Assembly: GCF_006874765.1 (NCBI RefSeq)
Contig: NZ_CP040840.1
Span: 536,001-600,000 of the forward strand
Source: Leptospira weilii
GTDB lineage: Bacteria; Spirochaetota; Leptospiria; Leptospirales; Leptospiraceae
DNA length: 64,000 nt
Reading direction: 5' to 3'
Shown: positions 1-27,704 of the stretch, piece by piece
How positions within the stretch are numbered: position 1 is the stretch's first letter
Layout: every line of letters begins with the position of its first letter
Notes under the pieces: generated by a model
What the model was told of the DNA's origin: nothing
Databases searched by the model: none
What the model saw: only the letters and a program-made list of their open reading frames with translations
Made by a program: the position numbers and the translations under genes

Positions 1-22
1 CAGTGCCTTTCAGATTTTGAAT

Positions 23-523
23 TCATCTTTTCCCGAACCCGAATTCCAAGAAGTTTTGGTGGAATAAGGTTGCGTTTTTCGGACTAAGAAATTTCACTTT
101 TTCTTCTATAACCCCAATACTAAAATCGACGTAATTATTTCGATAAGCGTCTCCTTCCTGAATTGAAAAATCAATGCTTGAAAAAATTTTACCTTGTTTG
201 GTTGGCTTTCTGATTTGAAACGGAAGTTCCTTGTGACCTTTTCCGTTTAACGAAATTTTGAATAAAGATATAAATTCGGAGGGAAACTGAGTGTTTCCGC
301 CAAGTACGATCCGATAATTGCCCGGTATTTTAGTGGGTAATCGAACCATTGCGGAAAGATTGTTGTTCAGTTTGAAGTTTAAATAAAGTGGATAACTGGC
401 AGCTTCTTCTTTAAAATAATCCGAAAATGTAATATCATGGCTCCGTATTTTATCCGTTGAAAGCGGAGACAGGAGAAATATCCATAAGAATAATTGAATT
501 CGTTCTGATTGAAAAAATTTCAT
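23..523 (-). CDS. hypothetical secreted protein
   Basis: A 166-residue protein that I do not recognise. The N-terminus has two or three charged residues, then a hydrophobic stretch (about residues 11-21, LFLWIFLLSPL), which looks like an export signal. No lipobox Cys follows. The rest is mixed beta-rich sequence with several Phe/Ile alternations (IDFSIQ, VDFSIGV) and no recognisable domain. The ATG is preceded by purine-rich AAGGA about 12 nt upstream. It is separated from the next gene by a fragment of repeat family F. The function is unknown; a periplasmic or outer-membrane role is inference from the signal alone. Confidence 0.6.
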   Translation of the reverse strand: MKFFQSERIQLFLWIFLLSPLSTDKIRSHDITFSDYFKEEAASYPLYLNFKLNNNLSAMVRLPTKIPGNYRIVLGGNTQFPSEFISLFKISLNGKGHKELPFQIRKPTKQGKIFSSIDFSIQEGDAYRNNYVDFSIGVIEEKVKFLSPKNATLFHQNFLEFGFGKR

Positions 524-554
524 CCTTAAGCTCTGTCCTTTTCAGGAATGTCGC

Positions 555-654
555 TTACTACTCGGACGTGTGAAAATGATACTCGAAAATAAGCGGTCGG
601 TTTTGTAAAAGTACAGCGGTTCTCAAAAATTAAGTCAAATCGAGAAATCCCGAC

Positions 655-655
<1 letters not shown>
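555..655. repeat. partial family F repeat
   Basis: One end of the repeat seen complete at 42328-42503 and 52089-52266: it starts TTACTACTCGGACG and continues through the shared interior. The other end is missing. Its inner limit coincides with the stop codon of the lipoprotein gene, so insertion or decay may have trimmed that gene's 3' end. Confidence 0.75.
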
Positions 656-1299
<644 letters not shown>

Positions 1300-1437
1300 A
1301 CGATAATGCTCCCAGAAAATGAAAAAGAACTTCTTCGGTGGAAATAGCGAGTCAACCAATTTATTCCAATTCACTGAAATAAGGGAGGAGTTTGTCGGTA
1401 GTTGTTTCTTCGGATTTTGAAATATATTCGAAAGAGT

Positions 1438-1467
1438 AAAAAAAGCCGACCTTAAAGATCGGCTTTT
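1438..1467 (-). terminator. intrinsic terminator after the oxidase subunit gene
   Basis: A perfect 9-bp inverted repeat (AAAAGCCGA / TCGGCTTTT, 1441-1449 and 1459-1467), followed on the minus strand by a T run. It lies 30 bp downstream of the stop of the minus-strand gene at 1498-2082, so it fits as that gene's Rho-independent terminator. Confidence 0.8.
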
Positions 1468-1497
1468 CGGATTTTCAAAAATGAATCGGTTTATCGA

Positions 1498-2088
<591 letters not shown>

Positions 2089-2156
2089 TCCTGAATGTGA
2101 ACCGCAGAAATTGCGGATGGTTTCCGGGCGGGTAAAACCGCAACCTTAAAGGACAT

Positions 2157-3416
<1,260 letters not shown>

Positions 3417-3432
3417 CTCCTGAAATTTTTGG

Positions 3433-3486
<54 letters not shown>

Positions 3487-3489
3487 CCT

Positions 3490-4281
<792 letters not shown>

Positions 4282-4325
4282 TTTTCGTTTTTTTATTTGG
4301 AATCTATTCGTTAAAAAATACTAAT

Positions 4326-4487
4326 TTAACGTGAGTTCGGCCTAAAAAAGTTTGGGCGAATAAGAAACTAAAATACGACGACTTCCTCCTATGGGTCGCG
4401 TTAACTCAGCGAATGCCTCTCTATGGATCGGCATTCAGGTCGAAACATAGAATCGTTTTCGCATTTGTTATACCGAAATCGCGTTAG
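4326..4487 (+). repeat. family A repeat (MITE-like), degenerate copy
   Basis: It begins TTAACGTGAGTTCGGC at 4326 and ends with the inverted counterpart TTATACCGAAATCGCGTTA near 4486, where two bases have drifted. The same ends bound copies at 23523-24027 and 63217-63402. It contains one hairpin cassette (4403-4439). It has no coding capacity. Confidence 0.75.
4403..4439 (+). repeat. hairpin cassette
   Basis: AACTCAGC leader, then stem GAATGCC (4411-4417), loop TCTCTATGGATC (4418-4429), perfectly paired stem GGCATTC (4430-4436), then AGG. It is the single-copy form of the unit amplified at 23591-23978. The sequence just before it (CTCCTATGGGTCGCGTT) looks like the right half of another cassette. 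Confidence 0.75.
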
Positions 4488-4489
4488 AT

Positions 4490-4531
4490 AAACGCAGAAT
4501 TTTGGACATTCTATTCTGTAAAGATGAGTAA
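4490..4531. repeat. partial family E repeat
   Basis: The segment running CGCAGAATTTTGGACA to AAGATGAG matches one end of the complete family E copies (for example 42213-42306). The rest of the element is missing. Confidence 0.6.
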
Positions 4532-4600
4532 AGTTAAGTAGACGTTTTAGATGAAGTTGTTAATTCGAGAATCGGGAAAAGAGGGGAAGTCGATCTGAGA

Positions 4601-4810
<210 letters not shown>

Positions 4811-5046
4811 TCCGATCCTTTGCCTTTACGAAAGGATAGCGTAATTCCGGAAAAAAGCAAGTTACTTTACTTCTATGAAGTAAAGTAGGATTGAAAATAA
4901 TCTTAAACTCTTATCTTTTTCTATAAATAAGTACATAAAAGAGTCCGTCCGAAACGTAGGAACAATTCCAGCGATCCGCGGAGATTCTGATAAGATCGAA
5001 TGGTTTTGGGGCGGATTCAAAACTAAAGTAAAAATAGAGATGATAT

Positions 5047-5361
5047 TTAACGTGGGTTTTGCGTAAGAAACCCATGATTCATTTTTCTATGGGAAGTTGG
5101 AATTTGAACTTTATAAATCTATTCTTAAAATGTGGGAACTAATGCGCCTCGCAAAAAATTCATAGTGTGAAGCGCTGGATAAAATTGTCATAAGTTCACC
5201 TGAACGTTTTGATCTGAGTGAAAGGCGTTACGGCCGAGTACGGGATTATTTTTTCGTGAGAAGCGTTAGAACAAATCGCAATTTTACGAACAAATTCTAA
5301 AAGTAGGGACTCCTACTTTTAGAAAATTTTCTCTCATTTTCAACCGCCGAACTCACGTTAT
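5047..5361 (-). repeat. family B repeat (MITE-like) with extra core
   Basis: The ends are TTAACGTGGGTTT (drifted) and CCGCCGAACTCACGTTA. The interior matches the family B copies at 43264-43446 and 47589-47774 in the opposite orientation, but carries about 130 additional bases in the middle (about 5143-5273) that those copies lack. The rest of the 4811-5477 gap holds nothing else I recognise. Confidence 0.7.
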
Positions 5362-5477
5362 TTATGATTTTCGAACGGTCTTTTTCGCTGTTAAATTCTT
5401 ATAGGAATTCCCACATTCCAAGGTTTGGAACCAGCTTTCGGGTACAAGTTTAAATTTTAAATTGAACCGAGATACGA

Positions 5478-6815
<1,338 letters not shown>

Positions 6816-6872
6816 AGGTTGCCTTTTTATTTCTAACTAGAAATTTCGAAATATATTTTTTCGAAAACCGAG

Positions 6873-6911
<39 letters not shown>

Positions 6912-6973
6912 TTTTTAGAGTTTCTAATCTGAATGAGAAATCACTTTTTGATTGTCCAATTAAGTATAAGAAT

Positions 6974-7860
<887 letters not shown>

Positions 7861-7877
7861 AATCGAACTCTGAATTT

Positions 7878-8510
<633 letters not shown>

Positions 8511-8630
8511 TTATCCGGTGACAAAGCTCAAGTAACGCCCCACTGAATGGGTTCTTGTATCGAGGAAGTTCGATTTGAGTGCGGAAATAAGGGAGCCATC
8601 TGATTTTTCCGGAGCGGGTCTTGTTTGAAA

Positions 8631-8662
<32 letters not shown>

Positions 8663-8711
8663 TACGTTACGCTATCATTTATTCTTTGAATGGGAAATGT
8701 GGAATAACGTT

Positions 8712-11312
<2,601 letters not shown>

Positions 11313-11480
11313 AGTTTACGACAAACTTTCCTATTTTTGAATACAAAGATTTCGTAAACTTATCTAAATGATACAAGTTCTTTTGGTTCTACCATTGCAA
11401 TTGACAACTAGATTCTTATCTTGACTGTTTTAACTTTTGCTTTTTGTTCATTTTCTATTTTTCCACTCGAAAAAAGTCAA

Positions 11481-11583
11481 TAGAGTTGTTGAAAAATTCA
11501 ATGATAAAGTTTAACAAAATTGCTTCAATCGTCCATTTCAATGAAACGGAAGCGAATGGAGAATTAATTTTTCAACAACTCTA
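11481..11583. repeat. family C palindromic repeat
   Basis: About 103 bp with near-perfect terminal inverted repeats TAGAGTTGTTGAAAAATT and AATTTTTCAACAACTCTA, flanked by TA. A second clear copy is at 63059-63161 and a decayed one at 23428-23524. TA flanks suggest an IS630/mariner-type enzyme moved it; no such enzyme gene is in the window. Confidence 0.8.
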
Positions 11584-11698
11584 ATGTATTTCAGCCAAAG
11601 ACAAAACAACGACTTAAATAAAACTGCTCATATTTTTGTAGCTCAAGGAGGAATGAAAGTATCTCAGCTAATCGATAATTTACTTCTTCATTTAAGCG

Positions 11699-11767
11699 CG
11701 TGTGCCAAAACCATTCGATCTTATCGGGATCGCTGCAATTGTTCCTACGTTTTGGGACCGGCTCTGA
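11699..11767. repeat. repeat H, uninterrupted copy
   Basis: A segment running GTGCCAAAACCATTCGATC ... GGGATCGCTGCAATT ... GGGACCGGCTC. The same order recurs around 47140-47520, but there a family G element splits it at GATC. Its last bases resemble the terminal repeat of the IS at 24137-24999, so it may be an old IS remnant. Confidence 0.5.
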
Positions 11768-11820
11768 TATGGCGCCCCCAACCGGAGCAGTAAATATTTT
11801 TTCGCATTTTTTTATCATCC

Positions 11821-12023
<203 letters not shown>

Positions 12024-12057
12024 AGATGAATTTTCACTTCTCTTTAAAGTTACTCCT

Positions 12058-12261
12058 TTAAGCCGCTAGATTCATCGCTCCCCAAAGAAATCCGGATAGC
12101 TCTCTCGGAACTGCGGTTATCATTACCTGAGGACTTTTTCCTCTTAGCTGTAAGTTGCGAAATTTCTTGTGTAATCTTAGGGAAGCTTTTTCGGCTAAAG
12201 CAACGACTCTCACATTATTTATGAAGGGTGAGCTTTTTATTTTTTTCCAGATTAACTGCAA
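12058..12261 (-). pseudogene. IS110-family transposase, C-terminal remnant (IS1533-like)
   Basis: The 67-codon frame ends with [20 protein letters not shown] followed by GFLWGAMN. This is the pattern that closes IS110/IS116/IS902 transposases ('L..RGK....V..A..REL.GF.W'). The catalytic N-terminal RuvC-like half is missing and the frame stops 34 bp before the ketopantoate reductase gene, so this is a dead fragment. IS1533 of pathogenic Leptospira belongs to this family, but the assignment to that element is inference. Confidence 0.6.
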
Positions 12262-12294
12262 TAGTTGTAGAATTAAATCTTAAATTCTGATTTG

Positions 12295-13358
<1,064 letters not shown>

Positions 13359-13362
<4 letters not shown>

Positions 13363-13973
13363 CTTTTTAGAATATTCCAAATCGATACGTGTTTGTTTGT
13401 TTCTTTTCGGACGTATTTATCTTCCCATTCTTTCAGACTGATTCCCTCTTTTTTTGCTTGTTTTTTACGAAACCCGTTGAGAAGAATTTTCGTAAGCGGA
13501 TAACCGACGATCGCAGACGGAACTCCAATTAAAAAACTGCCCAAAAACATAGGCACCCCCATGTCGTTTATCAAAAACGCACTCCAATATTTCAAACCTT
13601 CGTATAATCCCAAGGAGCCGGAATGATTAATGACTTCCGAAATTCTCGCAAAGTTCATAGCGGGCATATTCCAACCTAATACGTTGTATGCGGCGACCCC
13701 TGCGACGTAAAAGATGTAATAGAAAAAAGGAAAAGTAACCGGGTTTGTGATCCAGATCATGGCGATCGAGATCGGCATATAAAAACGGATTCCGATCAAT
13801 CTCAAAAGCGTCCAGGTAATTAATCCGAGATACATCTGAATTCCTACCAAAGGCGTAAGCGACCAGAAAAGCCCGATGGACGTGCCTAGACATACTTCTT
13901 GGACGGGAGCGTGCGATTTTTGAAGCGGAATTATGACTTGTTGACGAATGAATCTATATACTGCTTTTATCAT
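13359..13973 (-). CDS. DUF2062 membrane protein
   Basis: About 204 residues with three or four membrane helices. The segment [20 protein letters not shown] followed by [20 protein letters not shown] is the typical DUF2062 arrangement, with the NP between helices. Its molecular function is not known. The ATG at 13973 is used here; an in-frame TTG at 13985 would overlap the stop of the TPR gene in TTGA and would suit translational coupling. It shares TTAA as a convergent stop with panE. Confidence 0.8.
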
Positions 13974-13981
13974 ATTTAAAA

Positions 13982-14773
<792 letters not shown>

Positions 14774-15559
14774 ATTTTATCTCGAATCCTATCTTTTTAA
14801 TTATACAACTGTTCAAAGTTTTGCGGAGTCCGATGATCCTCCCCACTCAGAAAGAATCCAAGATCGTTTTGATAAACGCAATCCGAAAAAAGAATTCATA
14901 CGGGTTCTTCAGGAATTCAATAACAGATTCCACAGGTTTTTTCCTGTTTTGATTCGTTCTTTGACTTTCTCGAAAATTCCATTTTTGGGATCGTAGATCG
15001 ATAACATCCGGCGATTTGGTGATTAAGATTTGTATAACGTTACTCATCTCCACATAATAGAGTGTCCAAAATTCTGCGTCTAAAAGCGAAAAGCGGGATT
15101 TGCCCTCAAATGAACGGTATTCTATTTTATAGGGATGAGTAGTATTTTTGAATACGACCCCTAGATATTCTAATTTCTCATCCTTTGTTTTTATTGAGAC
15201 TATCCTTTCCCAAAAAACGGAACAAGAATAAGTTATAGTGATTGTCATTGAGGCTTGTAATGGCCGTCGTATTTTTATCAGAAGTTTGAAACTGAGATAT
15301 TTACAGAGCGTCCCAAACCCGTCGAGCGCCGATGAAGCGAGACGCCCGAGTTTTCTCGCGATCCTTAGAACGCTTTCCGAGTTCTTATAGTCTCACTCGA
15401 AAAATCGAATCATATCAATGCAGGCTACTTTCGAAGTCTCTTCTAAGAACCGATCTCTGTTTTTCCGCTGTGATTCAAAGATGTAAAAGCCGATTCATTC
15501 TTTTCAAAGAAGGGTAAATTTCTTTGGATTTTGTTTAGTGTGAAAATAATTCCAATATT
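14774..15559. other. long intergenic region with no supported gene
   Basis: It holds a family E repeat (15043-15139). A 133-codon minus frame (14847-15248) runs straight through that repeat, so I do not believe it as a whole; its C-terminal 60 codons (VIQILITKSPDVIDLRSQ ...) could be the tail of a decayed gene. I see no RNA gene. Confidence 0.5.
15043..15139 (+). repeat. family E repeat
   Basis: It starts CTCATCTCCACATAATAGAG and ends TATTCTATTTTATAGGGATGAG. The two ends are imperfect inverted repeats of one another. Matching copies lie at 42213-42306, 52330-52411 and 60925-61012. It has no coding capacity. Confidence 0.8.
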
Positions 15560-15589
15560 TTGACAATAATTGGTTTGTTTTCACATAAT
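15560..15589 (+). promoter_or_regulatory. candidate sigma-70 promoter of the PP2C gene
   Basis: TTGACA (15560-15565) and CATAAT (15584-15589) with 18 bp between, in an AT-rich stretch 133 bp before the ATG at 15722. Confidence 0.45.
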
Positions 15590-15641
15590 ATTTTTTAAAA
15601 AAACAAAAATGACTTAAACTCTTTGTATTTTTTTTAACTTT

Positions 15642-15677
<36 letters not shown>

Positions 15678-15721
15678 TGATTTGAATTTCAATTTTAATT
15701 CAGAGCGGATTTAAATTCGAA

Positions 15722-17812
<2,091 letters not shown>

Positions 17813-17841
17813 GTTTTCTGAAGTAGTCGTCCGGGTTCTTC

Positions 17842-18092
17842 CATCACCTTACCCACAAATTAAGAGGGCTTTTGGTATAATAAGGATAAAAAACTGATAT
17901 TTTTCAAGTGTTCCGACAAGAATGATACTTTTTACTTGCAAGAAGTATGATTTTTTGATAGAGAAAAATTTCCCGAGTCTTTCCGCCTCCACCCCCACCC
18001 AAAAATAAGGGTGGGAACTAAGTTTCACAGAAGGTTTGTCGTAATTCCGACAGATTTATCTTCGGATCCAAGTATTTGTGGGTAAGGTTATG
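17842..18092 (+). repeat. family G non-autonomous element, with target duplication
   Basis: 251 bp bounded by CATCACCTTACCCACAAAT and its inverse, ending TTTGTGGGTAAGGTTATG. GGGTTCTTC occurs immediately outside both ends (17833-17841 and 18093-18101), which reads as a target-site duplication of 8-9 bp. It has no hairpin cassette; instead the interior has a plain CCCACCC / GGGTGGG hairpin near 17992-18014. Confidence 0.85.
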
Positions 18093-18111
18093 GGGTTCTT
18101 CGTCCCTCGTA

Positions 18112-18417
18112 TCATTCCCAAATAAAAAGCCATTTGATTGCTTCGTATCCGAGATAAAATACCCAGCTAGAGGTCCGAGTCTTTTCGTTGCTTCGGATTA
18201 TAAAACCTTTGTAATTTTTGATCAGTAGTTTGATCTTGTTTCTAGATTCGTCCAGATCGGCGACGTTTAACGTGACGTAGGCGGCGGTATAGGATATTTT
18301 TCGTTCACTGATCACGTTCGAATTGTTTTGGTCTTCGACCGTATTTGCGCGGTCATTTGCCGAACATTAAATCAAAAATAAAACGATTAAAAGAATAAGG
18401 CGACTAGGATAAAACAT
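18112..18417 (-). pseudogene. DUF4349-like lipoprotein, broken
   Basis: Read from the ATG at 18417, the frame gives a signal peptide (MFYPSRLILLIVLFLI), then an in-frame TAA (18367-18369), then CSANDRANTVEDQ and a segment (SERKISYTAAYVTLNVADLD ... KNYKGFII) that resembles the N-terminal part of DUF4349 proteins. The stop sits exactly before the would-be lipobox Cys. The 3' end also stops early, about 20 bp before the outer edge of a family G element. It is therefore inactivated at both ends. The downstream part could only be made from the GTG at 18315, without a signal. Confidence 0.6.
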
Positions 18418-18490
18418 GAGGTAACCGATGTATCTTTAAAAAAAATATCAATTTCTTTTTTGGCATTGGGAAAAAAGAGAGCAAGGAAAG

Positions 18491-18538
18491 CTTCTCGAAA
18501 CCGGATTCGAATTTTTTTTATTTCCCGGTTTCGAGAAG
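18491..18538. terminator. long hairpin, likely terminator of the dehydratase operon
   Basis: A perfect 14-bp stem CTTCTCGAAACCGG / CCGGTTTCGAGAAG with a 20-nt loop containing T8. It lies 11 bp after the stop of the minus-strand dehydratase gene. Confidence 0.6.
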
Positions 18539-18549
18539 TTTAGGTTCGT

Positions 18550-19434
<885 letters not shown>

Positions 19435-19512
19435 TGAATTTTATTTTTAAAAAAGGCTTTTGACCGAATTCAATTTTATCAAAGGGGAAGTCCCGGTCGA
19501 TGATTTTTTTAT

Positions 19513-20473
<961 letters not shown>

Positions 20474-20541
20474 AAAAAATTCATTCCAGTAAGAAGGTTC
20501 TTTTCTGTTGTCTCACAAAGCGAAACGATTTTCCTGGACTC

Positions 20542-22968
<2,427 letters not shown>

Positions 22969-22983
22969 TCGGATGGGAAAAAG

Positions 22984-23382
<399 letters not shown>

Positions 23383-23427
23383 TGTTCTAATTATTGAAAC
23401 TGTAATCTGTTTGAGAGAATAATATTA

Positions 23428-23524
23428 AAGCTGTTGAAAAATTCCATGATTCAGATTAGCAAAACCACTTCAAACATTCATTTCAATAAGCAAAAACGGA
23501 TAGAATTGATTTTTCAATAACTTT
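23428..23524. repeat. family C palindromic repeat, decayed
   Basis: AGCTGTTGAAAAATTC ... ATTTTTCAATAACTTTA keeps the family C ends with several changes and abuts the family A element that starts at 23523. Confidence 0.65.
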
Positions 23525-24027
23525 AACGTGAGTTCGGCGTAAGAAAGTTTGGGCGAATTGCTCGCGACCGCGCTTTAACTAAAGTGTTTCACTCAGCGAA
23601 TGCCTCTCTATGGATCGGCATAACTCAGCGGCTGCCTCTCTATGGATCGGCATAACTCAGCGGCTGCCTCTCTATGGATCGGCATAACTCAGCGGCTGCC
23701 TCTCTATGGATCGGCATAACTCAGCGGCTGCCTCTCTATGGATCGGCATAACTCAGCGGCTGCCTCTCTATGGATCGGCATAACTCAGCGGCTGCCTCTC
23801 TATGGATCGGCATAACTCAGCGGCTGCCTCTCTATGGATCGGCATAACTCAGCGGCTGCCTCTCTATGGATCGGCATAACTCAGCGGCTGCCTCTCTATG
23901 GATCGGCATAACTCAGCGGCTGCCTCTCTATGGATCGGCATAACTCAGCGGCTGCCTCTCTATGGATCGGCAGCCAGGTCACAACATAGAATCGCTTTCG
24001 CATTTTGTTATACCGAACTCACGTTAA
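23523..24027 (+). repeat. family A repeat expanded by a tandem array
   Basis: The ends are TTAACGTGAGTTCGGCGTAA and TTATACCGAACTCACGTTAA. Other copies are 160-190 bp; this one is 505 bp because its hairpin cassette is amplified to about 12 units (23591-23978). TTAA stands at both outer edges. Confidence 0.85.
23591..23978 (+). repeat. 32-bp tandem repeat (VNTR) made of hairpin cassettes
   Basis: Eleven contiguous, essentially identical 32-bp units (23621-23972; TAACTCAGCGGCTGCC then TCTCTATGGATCGGCA), preceded by a variant first unit with stem GAATGCC. The last unit ends GGCAGCC AGG and so completes a perfect 7-bp stem with GGCTGCC. There are no spacers, so it is not a CRISPR. Copy number is likely variable between isolates. 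Confidence 0.9.
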
Positions 24028-24150
24028 TTCTAATATTGATTTTTTCAGGTTTCACTCACTTTATAACCAACCCACAAATACTTGGATCCAAGTAGTAAAT
24101 CTGTCGGAATTACGACAAATCCTCCGTGAAACTTAGAACCGGTCTCAAAA

Positions 24151-24657
24151 CTACCTATTAAAAAAGTTAAAAACAATGATTGAGCTTGCAAGATAAAGAG
24201 AAGCCAGATAGTTTTCTGCTTTTCTTTCCCAGCGAATCAAAATAGCTCTGAATCGATTATGCCAACTATTTGTTCTTTCAACGACCCAACGTCTAGGTTT
24301 TCCTTTGTATTTACCAATGAGAGGTTTTTCACCTTTTTTCCGAATATGAGGTCGAATGTTTCTTCTTTCGATTAATGCTTCTATATCTTTGAAGTCATAA
24401 CCTTTATCTAAACAAAGGTGTTTTGGTTTTTTTCTTTTTCTTCCGGAAAAAACCAAGATGGAATTCAATGTATCTTTTACATTGCGTTTATCATGAACGT
24501 TCGCTCCGCTCAACGTAATTGCCAATGGAATTCCGTTTCCATCCGTAAGAATATGCCGTTTAACTCCCAATTTGGCACGGTCTGTAGGATTTTTCCCGGT
24601 TAAACTCCCCCTTTGGGAGCCTTGACCATTGCGGAATCCATCGAAGCCCAATCCCAA
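24151..24657 (-). CDS. IS5-type transposase, second frame (orfB)
   Basis: The C-terminal part of the transposase: VKRHILTDGNGIPLAITLSG, LCLDKGYDFKDIEALIE (second catalytic Asp) and VVERTNSWHNRFRAILIRWE (catalytic Glu). The protein homology resumes at SLTGKNPTDRAKLG, right where orfA ends, so orfB is read by a -1 frameshift from orfA, not from its own start. The stop codon lies within the left terminal repeat. The catalytic triad is complete across the two frames, so the IS may be active. Confidence 0.85.
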   Translation of the reverse strand: MGLGFDGFRNGQGSQRGSLTGKNPTDRAKLGVKRHILTDGNGIPLAITLSGANVHDKRNVKDTLNSILVFSGRKRKKPKHLCLDKGYDFKDIEALIERRNIRPHIRKKGEKPLIGKYKGKPRRWVVERTNSWHNRFRAILIRWERKAENYLASLYLASSIIVFNFFNR

Positions 24658-24947
24658 GCTATCTTATTCTTCACATCATAATATTTTAAAATAGATTTAT
24701 AAATCTTTTTGAATACTCCCGCTCGTTCCCATTCTTGAAATCTTCTGTGACAAGTTTGACCCGATCCAAAGTCATTCGGAATTGCACGCCACTGACAGCC
24801 TGTTTTCATTCGATAGATGATACCTGCCATTACGACTCTTGTTGGAACGCGATTGCGACCACCTTTCGGCTTTGACTTCTCTTTTGGGATCAAAGGGGCT
24901 ATTTGTTTCCAAAGTCCCTCGGGAATCTCTGAATAATATTTGTCCAT
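24600..24947 (-). CDS. IS5-type transposase, first frame (orfA)
   Basis: 115 residues: the DUF4096-like N-terminal domain (LWKQIAPLIPKEKSKPKGGR, IIYRMKTGCQWRAIPNDFG, CHRRFQEWERAGVFKKI) and the first catalytic Asp in WASMDSAMVKAPKGG. The frame ends just after an A3G5 run (minus strand; 24607-24614), the likely slippage site that joins it to orfB in the -1 frame. Confidence 0.85.
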   Translation of the reverse strand: MDKYYSEIPEGLWKQIAPLIPKEKSKPKGGRNRVPTRVVMAGIIYRMKTGCQWRAIPNDFGSGQTCHRRFQEWERAGVFKKIYKSILKYYDVKNKIAWDWASMDSAMVKAPKGGV

Positions 24948-25220
24948 TTCACAATTATAGTATTACACTCTCAAAGTACAAGGAGTTTTGAGACCGGTTC
25001 TTAGTTCCCACCCTTATTTTTGGGTGGGATGACGAGCTCTGCTGAAGAGCGAGGCGCTGAGTTTGGAGGTGGAAAGGTTCGGGAGATTTTTCTCTATCAG
25101 AAAATCATACTTTTGCAAGTAAAAAGCCTCATTCTTGTCGGAACACTTGAAAAATATCAGTTTTTGATCCTTATTATCCCAAAAACCTTCTTAATTTGTG
25201 GGGTTGTCTATGACTCACTT

Positions 25221-25649
25221 CGTTCGCTGAACCTAGAACCCGTATCAAAACTTCAAAATATAGGAACTACTACAATTTTAAACGACAGGAAAAACCGTCA
25301 ATACGACGCACCGTGGGAACTCCCACGTTTTTTAGAAACTTGCCGGATCGTTTAGAGATGTCTTTTAAGGTTTTAAGACGGCCTCTTAGCACGGACTCTC
25401 TGATGTGAAAGGCACACAACGTTGTCGTTTCCGAGCGTTTTTACTTTATCTTATCGATTACTTCGGCGAGAGATGAGTCGTTCTCGAGGAACTTGGAACA
25501 AGCCCGGCCCAGCGTTTTTTTCGGATATTCAATTTGGGAAAATTAAAGCGGGAACGCCCGAAATGATTTGTGAGAGTTCAAAATCATTTTTGAGCGTAGT
25601 TTATCGATCGTATAGCTTACTCTTTGAGTTTTCAATTTTTATGATCTGT
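25221..25649. other. intergenic region, possible decayed sequence
   Basis: It begins with a degenerate copy of the IS end (GAACCCGTATCAAAACTT near 25240), then a perfect palindrome GTGGGAACTCCCAC (25313-25326). On the minus strand about 33 codons (25441-25542) read like a protein tail (KFLENDSSLAEVIDKIK) with no start, probably a gene remnant. I support no intact gene here. Confidence 0.4.
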
Positions 25650-26450
<801 letters not shown>

Positions 26451-26585
26451 ACGATTTCTCTCGATTTCACCGGATTTGGAATCCGTTGGTTTTCTTGATT
26501 TCCAAAATGGATGTTTGATATTTTTAGATCAAATTTAATTCCTTCCACAAAAAGAAATAAATGGTTTGGGGTTTAAACTATTAAT

Positions 26586-27704
<1,119 letters not shown>

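Larger units (their letters stand above)
24137..24999 (-). mobile_element. IS5-family insertion sequence (IS427-like group)
   Basis: 863 bp with perfect 16-bp terminal inverted repeats AACCGGTCTCAAAACT / AGTTTTGAGACCGGTT (24137-24152, 24984-24999). CTTAG lies on both sides (24132-24136, 25000-25004); because of symmetry the true duplication may be the TTA within it. Two overlapping frames encode a DDE transposase. It sits inside a family G element, so it arrived later. The exact ISfinder name cannot be given from sequence alone. Confidence 0.9.
24062..25212 (-). repeat. family G element, split by an IS
   Basis: The left part is 24062-24136 (TATAACCAACCCACAAAT...) and the right part 25000-25212 (ending ATTTGTGGGGTTGTCTATG). 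ACTCACTT stands just outside both ends (24054-24061 and 25213-25220), a target duplication. Without the IS the element would be about 280 bp. The right part has one degenerate hairpin cassette (about 25028-25068, reverse orientation). Confidence 0.85.

Noticed and set aside
11584..11818. Small frames on both strands
   Set aside because: Both are contained in repeat C/H sequence and use repeat bases for most of their length.
14847..15248. 133-codon gene
   Set aside because: It runs through a family E repeat and has no ribosome site; only a decayed tail is conceivable.
23591..23978. CRISPR array with 32-bp repeats
   Set aside because: The units are contiguous with no variable spacers, and no cas gene is near. 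It is a tandem repeat of a hairpin cassette.
23898..24095. Coding frame through the tandem repeat
   Set aside because: The frame arises from the 32-bp units and the end of the family A element; it has no ribosome site and no protein character.
25020..25355. 111-codon plus-strand gene
   Set aside because: It lies within the right part of a family G element and the adjoining spacer. The same peptide stretch recurs at 47343-47528 only because the DNA repeat recurs.
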